From NCBI GenBank assembly GCA_029834535.1, contig JAQMWT010000373.1, positions 1-64,000 of the forward strand: a stretch of 64,000 bases of DNA, read 5' to 3'. A model generated the notes under the pieces. The model did no database searches. It saw only the letters and a list, made by a program, of their open reading frames with translations, and was not told the origin of the DNA. Position numbers and translations under genes: made by a program. Source of the DNA: Chrysophaeum taylorii. Lineage: Eukaryota > Sar > Pelagophyceae > Pelagomonadales > Pelagomonadaceae. Every line of letters begins with the position of its first letter. Within the stretch, counting starts at the first letter, position 1. Shown piece by piece: positions 23,222 through 31,135 of this stretch.

Positions 23222-23562
23222 TGTGGCAGTAACGCCCATTCCCCCCCACTTGCCTGCCTGCCACCTGACTTACCCTGATTGTTGCCCTGGTACCGACCTT
23301 GCAATTATGGGGGGGGGTGTCATCTTGACATCCTCACCTGCGCTTCCACTGAAGAACCCAATGTACCGGGCATTTGTATTGCTTTCTTGCTGTCTTCTTG
23401 CTATTATACCCTCATTTTGTTTGTCCGATTTCCGTGATGGCGTGAGGTGTTTGCGCTGAGATCGGGCGTGTGGTGGTTTCACCCGCGGTTCGGGTTGGGA
23501 GAAAGGGTTGTTGAGGCCCCTGGCCTGGCCAAGAGGGGCGGGTATCTGAGAAAACCACTACA
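23222..23562 (+). repeat. 3' LTR of the Gypsy element
   Basis: Starts TGTGGCAGTAACGCCC after a short purine-rich run (AGTAGGGGGCTCC), ends ACCACTACA, and is followed by GCGC at 23563-23566. Differs from the 5' LTR by about a dozen substitutions and several short indels. Confidence 0.9.
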
Positions 23563-24079
23563 GCGCTAGTGACAGCTACTACCACTGCGACGACGAGAAC
23601 TCTACCAGGTGGCGTAGCTATCCTTGTTGGTGGTTTTTGATTGTCTCAACTAAAAACTTTTCGCGACTAAACTGCCCATTTGTTCCATTATTAAGCTGGC
23701 CAAATTTTCCGACCAAACTAGGTTTTTTGTGACTAAACTACTAGGCGGTTTTGGGGGACATACCTACGGAGTTTCCTTTTAGTTACCAGTACACCCCCGC
23801 CTCCCAATTGGGGACTAACTATTAAGCCCCCCGCGCGGCCTATGCCCCCCGAGCCTCCCGCGCGGGCCTTTGGCCGCTTTATATCTATCCGGAGGGAGGG
23901 CTCCCCCCCTCGAACCCCTCCCCAGGACGCATCCATCTCTCGTGGGGCGTCGAACCCGGCGCCTTACTGATCCGTTGTGTTTCCGTTAAGTGGCCCTGCT
24001 GATTTATTTGAATTTTTCCCCGCAAAGTCGGCTCAACGACACGTATATACATCTAATGCTTTGTAGAAAACAAGTGCAG
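23563..24079. other. Intergenic between Gypsy 3' LTR and repeat array
   Basis: No open frame of note. Contains several ACTAAACT-like words (about 23660-23810), a very GC-rich inverted stretch around CCCGCGCGG (23828-23870), and two GGTTCGA-like words on the minus strand (near 23910 and 23950) that recall a Pol III B box but without a tRNA fold. Confidence 0.4.
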
Positions 24080-24425
24080 GCCAGTAAGTTCGCCAGTAAG
24101 TTCACCTAGTCCCAATCTCTAACCCCAGTAAGTTCACCTGGCCCCAGTAAGTTCACCTAGTCCCAATCTCTAACCCCAGTAAGTTCGGTGTAAGCCCACT
24201 CGTGCTCACATCCACTCACCCCACTCTCCTTCGAGCTCGTCGCTCTCACCTCCGCCAATCTAAGCTGCTTTGATCCGTACACGCCGCTCGCCTTTGCGTT
24301 CACTCTAAAAACACCCCTGTAAGTTCACTTGGTCTCAGTAAGTTCACCTGGTCACTCAGCTCACCTAGTCCCAATCTCCAACCCCAGTAAGTTCACCTGG
24401 TCCCAGTAAGTTCACCTACAGTGCG
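24080..24425. repeat. Degenerate tandem array of AGTAAGTTCACCT units
   Basis: At least nine copies of a word like CCAGTAAGTTCACCTGGTC or ...CCTAGTC, alternating with CCAATCTCTAACC, with one unrelated interruption at about 24190-24320. It lies just past the C-terminal end of the minus-strand helicase remnant, so it may be the terminal region of that element (inference). Confidence 0.75.
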
Positions 24426-24447
24426 CGTGTAGACGCCGTGAGGGGGC

Positions 24448-25040
24448 TTATCGGTATTGCGCAGCACGTGTGGGGTAGGGTGGAGTCGTCGACTCAGAAG
24501 ACGATATCCTCGGGGTTGCCGATCGACAGAGAGCCACGTAGAGCTGGACGTGGCAGAAGACGGGCTTGGGCAAGAGGACGCCGACCTCGCGGGGCGTCTG
24601 CCTCTGGCTCTTGTTGATCGTTTGGCGTCGGTGGGGCTTGAGGGATACAGGTTGGAGGAGCCTCGGTGACAACGACACTATCGATCATGTATCTGGTACC
24701 GTTGCAGTGGCCGTGCGACGGGTCGAGGTTGCGAAGACTTTAAGCTCGCGATCAAAGTCAGCATGCCGTTGGTTGTCAGGGAGTTGAAATCTCTGTAAAG
24801 AGCGAGGCGTCGTCTTCCGATCCAACCTAGTCGGCCGAAAAGAACTCCGACGCCTCGTCTCCGGGAAAAAAAGGCCGCGGTCATGCGCGCGGCGTTGTCA
24901 GCATCGACAACATCGTTTCGACGGGGCGTGAGAATGGCGCGCTGGCTAAAAGAGCCGCCGCGGGTCGTGGAAATAGTCTGCGAGGTCGCCGTAGACGGCT
25001 TGGAGGATCACTGTCTGCCTCTCGCACCTACCTGATCCTT
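24448..25040 (-). pseudogene. Decayed Pif1/Helitron-type helicase, C-terminal part
   Basis: On the minus strand the conserved C-terminal blocks of Pif1-family helicases of the Helitron kind appear in order, in more than one frame. They are VILQAVYGDLADYF (about 25000), FPGDEASEFFSAD (about 24850), SLRNLDPSHGHCNGTRYMID (about 24740-24690), TINKSQRQTP (about 24620) and VGVLLPKPVFCHVQLYVAL (about 24590-24530). In an intact helicase the last two read TINKSQGQT and SHGQLYVALSR. Several stops and at least two frame changes separate the blocks, so it is not functional. Helitrons are rolling-circle DNA transposons in which this helicase follows a Rep domain; no Rep motif was seen upstream. A decayed host PIF1 paralogue is the alternative. 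Confidence 0.75.
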
Positions 25041-25081
25041 ACTCTCGCGCCTACCTGATCCTTACCCTAAATCGAGGGACA

Positions 25082-25113
25082 AACAAACAAACAAACAAAC
25101 AGACAGACAAACA
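25082..25113. repeat. (AAAC)n/(AGAC)n microsatellite
   Basis: About seven tetranucleotide units AAAC passing into AGAC. Confidence 0.85.
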
Positions 25114-25139
25114 TCTGTCGATTAGTAGTTAGGACTGAA

Positions 25140-26310
25140 CACTTAAAATTAGACCCTACTATCTCTCTCTCCCCTAGGTGCCACATCAGACAAAAAATCC
25201 TGCCCTTCAGAGACTCGTATATATACAACGAAACCGCGCTTCATCATCCTGGAAAAATCGTCATCAAAGCCGAATGCTCGTGCGTCGGGAGTCTCGATGG
25301 AGAAGTCGGCGACATCCTCGCCGATGTCGTCCTCGCGGAAGCTTTTCGCGCGCAGCCATAAGTGACCGGAGAGGGGCTCTAATCGACGTCGGGAAGTCAG
25401 CTCCGCCGCATCATCTTTATCTTCTCCACCAGCATTGGTGCTTTGGTATACGCGAATCGAACAGCATCAAGCTCGGCCCGTACGCGACGGATTTCCTCTT
25501 GCTGGGGCAGTGATCTTGTCCTCTTTCTCGTCCAGCGAGCGATGCAGGCGGTTGGCGGTCGTACGCAGCGTGTTCACCAGCTTTCACGATCGCGCAGCCG
25601 CTTCAGCAGCTCCTCCAAACTCAACTCCGTGTCCATCTCGTTGCCGTCGCTGTTTTTGCCGTCATCTTTCTTTCTTCCGGGCCACTCGCTCAACCCTTCT
25701 GGCGAGGCGGCGTGGCGTGGCTTGGGCCGCGTCGTCGCTTGATTTCGGAAGACGGCATCGGCGACGGGCTTCGAGCTCGGCCGGTGTCGGAGCAGCCCTG
25801 TACGACCGACTGGGGCTCTGCCGGAGCGGGCGCCGGAGCCGGCAAAATCGCATCTCGCGCGAAAGACTGCGGGCTCGTTTTCGCCCATCGGTGGTGTGGT
25901 CCAAGACGTCTCGTTCGTAGCCGCCGGAAACGGAATTCGGTCGGTCGACCACGGCAAGCTCTCGCGCTTCTGCAAGACGACGTAGACACCCTTTTTTTAA
26001 AATAGATGCGCCGCCGGTGTATTCCATTCGCACTGTCGTCGGAATACTCGCCTGGTGCGCGTCGCGGCGCGCGCGAGCGCAAACTTCAGCGCGTCGAGCG
26101 TCGCGCCTCAAGGAGATTCTTCGATCGGTCGCGCGCGCAACGAGAGAGTTCAGAGTAGGCGCGCCAGTCGGACCAGACCTGTCGGCAGGTGCCGGTGGCC
26201 AGGACAGCCTTGACAAGTGGCGCGTCGACGACGTCGAGCTGGAACGTTCGCGGCGCGCGTCTCTCGCGTTCGACCGAGTGTAGTGGGTCGCGATCGACAG
26301 CCTTTACTTA
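25140..26310 (-). pseudogene. Decayed coding-like region of unknown family
   Basis: Reading the minus strand, protein-like open stretches follow one another in changing frames. The first, about 26310-26088, includes FQLDVVDAPLVKAV and CRQVWSDWRAYSEL. The second, 25975-25574, ends in a charged helix, MDTELSLEELLKRLRDRE. Then come a coiled-coil-like stretch (QEEIRRVRAELDAVRFAY, about 25500-25430) and an acidic stretch (EDDIGEDVADFSIETPDARA, about 25340-25260). The frames do not connect. It could be a host pseudogene, a multi-exon gene I failed to parse, or the upstream part of the Helitron-like remnant. I do not recognise the family. Confidence 0.35.
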
Positions 26311-26990
26311 CCCAAGCTGACTGACGGCGTGGCTCAGCGGAGTAAGTAAGAAGGCCCTCGGCGCTCGGGCGGCGGCCTCAAACAAGTGCCGAGCTACGGT
26401 TTGAACTGATTTTCGCCGCAACGGCTTTTTTCAAACACGACCGAGTGCCGCCGCTGGTCTCGATGTGCCCCAGGGCGCGTCGTAGCCCAAGGCGAGAGGT
26501 TATGTGTTCCCACCTCGCACGACAGCGCTCGCGGCAGCAGTCCTCCCGAGAGAAGGCGGGAAAATAGAAACCACCATAAAAAGATGCAATGATTCCTGAA
26601 TCCGAAAAATGTGCTGCAACGTCAGAATTTGTCTCTTTCGAAAGATGATGACGTCAAGCTGACTCAGCTTTTCTACAAAGCTACAGAGGTATCCTAGGGA
26701 TTTATGTGAAGTTTTCCCCTTTGGGTCTGAAGTTTTCGCCGCAAAGGGGAAAACTAAAAAAAAATCGCGGAGCTGGGCGGGGCCACGACGGCGACGAGAT
26801 TGTATATACGAAACTGAATCTGTCCCAGTCATGATGATCGTCCTCAGGTCGGAGCGCCCAGATGATGCCGATGACCCGTGGCGATAGATAGCATCATCCG
26901 GGCACGGACCTCTCTCCGCGGGGTCGCTCTTCTTCCTTCCTGGTCTACTTACTCACAAATAAGCCCGCCCGCCCGCCCGCCCGCGATGGT

Positions 26991-26992
<2 letters not shown>

Positions 26993-27022
<30 letters not shown>
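26993..27022. repeat. (AAG)n microsatellite
   Basis: Nine or ten AAG units about 170 bp upstream of the RING-CH gene. Confidence 0.85.
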
Positions 27023-27080
27023 ACTTTCGCAATGACTCACGAAAATTATGAGGACGTGGTATGACGTGTTTAGATGAGTA

Positions 27081-27088
27081 TGACGTCA
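27081..27088. promoter_or_regulatory. TGACGTCA (CRE/bZIP-type palindrome)
   Basis: Exact palindrome about 104 bp upstream of the RING-CH ATG at 27192; the same octamer lies in the divergent promoter at 10631. Confidence 0.35.
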
Positions 27089-27191
27089 CGGATTTTATTC
27101 CCCGAAGAATAAAAGGGTCAGGTCTCCGGTTGTGTTCTCGTTTTCTTGTTGAAATATTGTTCTTAATAAATAAATCACTCATAATCTCAAG

Positions 27192-27563
27192 ATGTACTAC
27201 TGGAGAAGCACGTTTGAAGCAAGCGAGGCACGGCGAGGCCCGGCGAAGCACGGAGGGCAACAACAAAGGAAGGAAGCGATGGAGGGCGAAGCGAGCGACG
27301 TCGAAGCCAGTCCGTACTGCCGCGTGTGCTACGAGGGTGGCGGCGATCTGATTCGGCCGTGCCGGTGCAGCGGGAGCATGGCCTGGATCCACGAGAAGTG
27401 CCTGCGTGCGCAGCTCGAAGCGCAGCCGAACGAGGCGTGTACGGTGTGCAAGACTCCCTGGCATCCGTGGCGGCAGACGTTTGGCGCGTTGTACGGCGTC
27501 GCGTTGACGGCGGCGACCTTGTGGGCCCTGAGGCCTCTCCTCGCCTGCATCTCGGCGTCGTGA
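27192..27563 (+). CDS. Small RING-CH (MARCH-like) membrane protein, probable E3 ubiquitin ligase
   Basis: 123 residues from the ATG at 27192; an in-frame ATG at 27279 (MEGEASD) is an alternative start. Residues 43-87 form a RING-CH zinc finger with the C4HC3 spacing: CRVC, then CRC, H in WIHEKC, and CTVC, with the family words LIRPCRCSGSMAWIHEKCL. RING-CH domains recruit E2 enzymes and mark membrane proteins for endocytosis or degradation. One hydrophobic segment follows (about 96-118, FGALYGVALTAATLWALRPLLA), fewer than the two or more of typical MARCH proteins. It ends 21 bp from the stop of the convergent glycosyltransferase gene, so their 3' UTRs must overlap. Confidence 0.85.
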   Translation: MYYWRSTFEASEARRGPAKHGGQQQRKEAMEGEASDVEASPYCRVCYEGGGDLIRPCRCSGSMAWIHEKCLRAQLEAQPNEACTVCKTPWHPWRQTFGALYGVALTAATLWALRPLLACISAS

Positions 27564-27584
27564 GACGACGACGTTATAAAAGAG

Positions 27585-30500
27585 TTACGCGCAGAGGTGG
27601 TGGTGCGCTTTATGGTGGCCGTCCTCGCAGTCAATTTTGTGGATTCGGCGGATGTAGCAGGTCCAGCCCGGGGGAAAGCGGCCGCGCCTGTTGCGGGGGT
27701 GCATGCGGGTGGGGTCGGGTCTAATTTCGTAGAGCCACGAGTAGTCCGAGGGGTTGTTGCAGTAGCCCATGCATTTTGAGACGATGCAAATTGCGCGGGC
27801 GTGGGCATCGCTGATTTTCCAGAGGGTGTGGAGCGGGGCGAGGTCGTGCTTGCTAGCCCCGAAGACGAAATTCCGCGGGGCGTAGACCTCGTCGAAGAGA
27901 TGGTCCTCGGCGTGGCCGTCGGCGACGTAGTCGATCATGGAAATCGGGGGCAGCGCGCGGACCCAGCAGGTGTAGCCGCCGCCGCCGCCGCCGGAAGAAC
28001 CGCTGCTGCTGCTGCTGCTGCGCGCCGCGAGGGGCGCTCGTTTCGAGGGGACGTCGGCGAACCAATAGGTGGTGGCTTTGGAATCGTGGCAGAAGGCGTT
28101 GCAGCGGCGGAGACGCACGCAGCGGTCTCTGGCTGTTTTGACGTCCCTTACGCCCGTCGCCTTGTCGACTTCTCTCCGTGCCTCGAAGGTGAAGTGGGCG
28201 GGGGCGTAAACGCGCGTGAACCGGGGGGTTTCTGGTCTCGAATCGGCTCGCGACGCGCACGTCCAACCGGGCGGGTATTCGCCCGGTGCCCCTCGGTCCC
28301 TGAGGTCGAGGCGCGCGAGCGCGCCGTAATAGAAGAAAGTCCAGTCAAAGGGGTGGTAGCAGTAGGCGCCGCAGAGCTCGTCGGCGCTGCATTGGGCGCG
28401 CGCCGCCTCTTCCGAACCTACGCGCCACGCCCGGTTCAAGGCTCGGCCGGTCGTGTCGAAGACTCGATTCGCGACCGAGCTGACGCGCTCGAACTGCGCG
28501 TCGGGGGGAGCCCGTCGCCACGCGGGAATCACCGCCCCCAGCCCGTACTTGTCGTCGTTGTCGTTTCTATCCTCGAGGTGGTGGTGCGAGGCCTTGAGGT
28601 GTGCGAGCAGCTCGTCCAAGACCGCGGCCGCGCGTCGCGTCGAGAACCTGTCGGTCACCTGGGCTAGGCCTTTCTGGCTCAGCGAGGTCCAGAGCGTCGC
28701 GTTCGAGTAGACCCGGGAGATATGGGCGGCGAAAGTTTCGGGGAGGTCGGCGACCATCACGTTCTCGCCGTGCGACAGGTACATGCCCTCTGTTGCGACC
28801 GAGGTCGCGACCACCGGCACGCCGTGGAGCATGGCCGTGTTGATCTTGCCCTTGACCCCCGCCCCAACCCGGAGCGGCGCGACGGCGACCCGCATCTGCG
28901 ACAAAAACGAGCCCAGATCTCTCACAAACCCGTGGACGACGATTCGTCGTTGCTTTTTGTTGTTCTTGTTGTTGTTGTTGTAGAAAGCGAGTTCCTCGTC
29001 GACCCAGGCCGGGCGTCGGCCAGAGCCCACGACGTGCAGCGCGATATCGTCGTCCTCGACGAGAGGGAGGATTTCGTCGATCATATACCTCAGCGCGTCG
29101 AGGTTCGGCTCGTGCGCGAAATTACCGACGAAGACAACCCCGCGACGCATGTCGTAGGGCAGGGTTTTGTCGATGCGACGACGCTCGTCGTGAACGTTGG
29201 ATAGGAGAAAAAGCGGGCCCGTCGTCGCGCCGAGCCGCGCCGCAAAGCTCCGAATCGCCTCGATTTCGACCGGACTCACCGCCACGATCGCGGCCGCCTC
29301 GCGCATCAGCTCCATCTCCGCCCGCATGTCGACCTCCCATCTCCCGAAAGCCTCGGCTGCTGCCGAGGACGACTGATTCTTCCTTTTGTTCTCGAGCTCG
29401 GGGATTGCGGCGAGCAGGTCGTTCAAGGTCGGGGCGTACGTGTTCGCGTGCTTCAAGGCGAGCCACCGGAGTTCGCGGAGGAAGTGGAGATCGACCGTGT
29501 CGAAAACGACGGGCATTCTCGGGCAAATAACCCTGAGCGCCCGGGCCCACGACGTCATCGTCTCCCTTCGCGATACCAAGGCGAAATCAAAATCGCACGC
29601 GTAAGACAAAGAAGCGAGCACGACTTCGCGGTGACGGACGACGTGGACGCCCAATCGGTTGAGCGCGGCGACGCAGGGACTCGTGGGGTCGAGGTCGGTC
29701 GCCGCAAAGGTCACGTGGAGACCTCGCGACAGCATGATGCGCAAGAGGTTGATAGCCCGCACGGACCCCGAATCCCTCTCCAGACACGGGACCTCCCAGT
29801 CCGCGTACAGAACTTTGAGAGACCCCGACAACCGCGTCGCCGGCAAGAACATGGTCCCGGGGCTCGCCGAGATGAAGTCCGCGACGTCTTTTCCGTAGTA
29901 GTGGGACTCGAGTTCGTGTCGCCATTTCCGCGCGAAGGCTCGCCGGTTTTTCTCGAGGAGAAATTCTTTTTCCGAATAGTTCGAATACGTCAGCGATCCC
30001 GAGTGCACCGCCACCGCGAACGGCTGGTACACGACGTCCAAGTCGTGGTGGGCGCGAAGCCGCATCGCCAAGTCCGTATCCTCGTAATAGGCCGGAGCAA
30101 AAGCGTCGTCGAAGCCGTCGAGGAAAGCGCATCGTCGCACGACGAGACACGCGGCCGACGCGTAATCCACGCGTCTCGCGTGTCGGACCAGAGATTCGTC
30201 GGTCCCGAGGCGAGCTGGGTTCAAGTGAAATGCCGACCCGTCCCGGAGTATGATGCTCCCGGCTTCCTGGAGTCGTCCGTCCTCGTCGAGAAGTCTCGGG
30301 GCCGCGGCGCCCGTTCTCGGGATTGTCGAGAACGTCGACACGAGCGTCGCCACGGTGCTCGGGAAGAGCAAGACGTCGTTGTTCAGGAGAAGCACGTAGT
30401 CTCCCGTGAGCCTCGCGGCCCCAAAATTCGCAGCGCGCCCGTAGCTCCTCGCGGTCGTCCTCGCCATCCGTATCTCCGGGCACCACCGGCAACTCGCTAA

Positions 30501-31067
30501 ACTCGACATCAACTGCCTCAACACTCCCGCGTCCTCGGTGCTCGAATCGTCGACCAGTAGCACCTCCCGCCTCGTACGCACCTGCGACAGCGCGGTGACG
30601 AGGCTCACGAGGACCACCGACGTCAGCTCGACGTGATTGTGAAAAGTCAACAGCGCCGACACGAGGATGCTCTCGTTCTTCTTGTTTTTCGCGACGAGCT
30701 GCGGCCGTTCTCCGCACGCGTCCTCCGCCGCCGACGCCCCAAGCAGCAACTCATCGCGGCACGCGCGGAACCGCCGCTCGATGTCCAGGACTTGGCGTCG
30801 TTCTTCCTGACTAAATGGCATCATGTCATCATGATCATCGGCTGATGATGACGACGACGACGAGAGCTCGGGTATAGCCGCCCAGAACCCGCCGACCTTT
30901 TGGCACCGGACGTCGACGACAACCGCTGGTGGTGGTGGTGGTGGTGGTGGCTCCCTCTTCTTCTTCTTCTTCTTCTGGATAAGCAGAGCCACCACCACCA
31001 CCACCACCAATGCCAGGATGATGATGAAGGCGGACCACCTTGGTGGTCGTTGTCGTTTGTGGCCCAT
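27585..31067 (-). CDS. Type II membrane GT2-GT4 double glycosyltransferase with three Cys-rich modules
   Basis: 1,160 residues from the ATG at 31065-31067. A basic head and membrane segment (about 13-30, AFIIILALVVVVVVALLI) anchor it. Residues about 130-385 are a GT2 (GT-A) domain: LVSALLTFHNHVELTSVVL, EVLLVDDSS, YVLLLNNDVLLFP, AYYEDTDLAMRL. Residues about 420-800 are a GT4-like GT-B domain: VVFVGNFAHEPNLDALRYM, VVGSGRRPAW, VHGFVRDL, VAVAPLRVGAGVKGKI. The C-terminus (about 870-1150) has three copies of a Cys-rich module ending in PPGWTC or YTCW; the first has CGAYCYHPFDWTFFY. That module is also in the gene at 10708. Two transferase domains in one chain suggest polymerisation of a two-sugar repeat or processive chain building (inference). 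Its start is 68 bp from the divergent OPR-like gene. Confidence 0.85.
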   Translation of the reverse strand: MGHKRQRPPRWSAFIIILALVVVVVVALLIQKKKKKKREPPPPPPPPAVVVDVRCQKVGGFWAAIPELSSSSSSSADDHDDMMPFSQEERRQVLDIERRFRACRDELLLGASAAEDACGERPQLVAKNKKNESILVSALLTFHNHVELTSVVLVSLVTALSQVRTRREVLLVDDSSTEDAGVLRQLMSSLASCRWCPEIRMARTTARSYGRAANFGAARLTGDYVLLLNNDVLLFPSTVATLVSTFSTIPRTGAAAPRLLDEDGRLQEAGSIILRDGSAFHLNPARLGTDESLVRHARRVDYASAACLVVRRCAFLDGFDDAFAPAYYEDTDLAMRLRAHHDLDVVYQPFAVAVHSGSLTYSNYSEKEFLLEKNRRAFARKWRHELESHYYGKDVADFISASPGTMFLPATRLSGSLKVLYADWEVPCLERDSGSVRAINLLRIMLSRGLHVTFAATDLDPTSPCVAALNRLGVHVVRHREVVLASLSYACDFDFALVSRRETMTSWARALRVICPRMPVVFDTVDLHFLRELRWLALKHANTYAPTLNDLLAAIPELENKRKNQSSSAAAEAFGRWEVDMRAEMELMREAAAIVAVSPVEIEAIRSFAARLGATTGPLFLLSNVHDERRRIDKTLPYDMRRGVVFVGNFAHEPNLDALRYMIDEILPLVEDDDIALHVVGSGRRPAWVDEELAFYNNNNKNNKKQRRIVVHGFVRDLGSFLSQMRVAVAPLRVGAGVKGKINTAMLHGVPVVATSVATEGMYLSHGENVMVADLPETFAAHISRVYSNATLWTSLSQKGLAQVTDRFSTRRAAAVLDELLAHLKASHHHLEDRNDNDDKYGLGAVIPAWRRAPPDAQFERVSSVANRVFDTTGRALNRAWRVGSEEAARAQCSADELCGAYCYHPFDWTFFYYGALARLDLRDRGAPGEYPPGWTCASRADSRPETPRFTRVYAPAHFTFEARREVDKATGVRDVKTARDRCVRLRRCNAFCHDSKATTYWFADVPSKRAPLAARSSSSSSGSSGGGGGGYTCWVRALPPISMIDYVADGHAEDHLFDEVYAPRNFVFGASKHDLAPLHTLWKISDAHARAICIVSKCMGYCNNPSDYSWLYEIRPDPTRMHPRNRRGRFPPGWTCYIRRIHKIDCEDGHHKAHHHLCA

Positions 31068-31135
31068 AGCAATTCGGGCTTGCGAAAGAAAGAAAGAGAG
31101 AGTGTGTTTGTTGTGTGTGAGTAATAATAAACCCT
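31068..31135. promoter_or_regulatory. 68-bp head-to-head intergenic region
   Basis: Only 68 bp separate the ATGs of the double glycosyltransferase (minus) and the OPR-like gene (plus). It is purine-rich on the plus strand (GAAAGAAAGAAAGAGAGAG) then GT-rich, with no TATA box. Promoters probably extend into the coding regions. Confidence 0.5.

Larger units (their letters stand above)
16395..23562 (+). mobile_element. Ty3/Gypsy LTR retrotransposon carrying a cytosine-C5 methyltransferase (broken)
   Basis: A 7.2-kb LTR element with both LTRs (356 and 341 bp, TG...CA) and the same 4 bases, GCGC, on each side, a likely target-site duplication. The order is N-terminal region of unknown type, cytosine-C5 DNA methyltransferase, reverse transcriptase, RNase H, integrase, and a C-terminal tail with the usual 'GPY' look (WRGPYIVTRKISPVVYEI). 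RT-RNase H-integrase is the Ty3/Gypsy (Metaviridae) order. The LTRs differ by roughly a dozen substitutions and several short indels by eye (about 3-5%), so the insertion is fairly recent. The coding region is broken in about half a dozen places and the copy is a fossil. Base composition is clearly less GC-rich than the neighbouring genes. Confidence 0.9.
25041..27191. other. Intergenic with decayed coding-like DNA
   Basis: Between the helicase remnant and the RING-CH gene. 25140-26310 on the minus strand looks like decayed coding sequence (separate entry). 26310-27191 holds no gene: a tRNA-like A box (TGGCTCAGCGG, 26330-26340), TGACGTCA at 26649-26656 and 27081-27088, and an AAG run at about 26993-27022. 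Confidence 0.5.

Noticed and set aside
23905-23960. Two GGTTCGA-like B-box words on the minus strand
   Set aside because: No matching A box at the right distance and no cloverleaf; GC-rich chance is enough.
24080-24425. CRISPR-like array
   Set aside because: Units are degenerate, directly abutting and vary in spacing, with no unique equal-length spacers; the genome is eukaryotic.
26324-26420. tRNA-like sequence with A box TGGCTCAGCGG and a weak B box GGTTTGAACT
   Set aside because: A partial acceptor pairing is visible but the T-arm does not pair and no anticodon arm could be drawn; at best an old tRNA-derived remnant.
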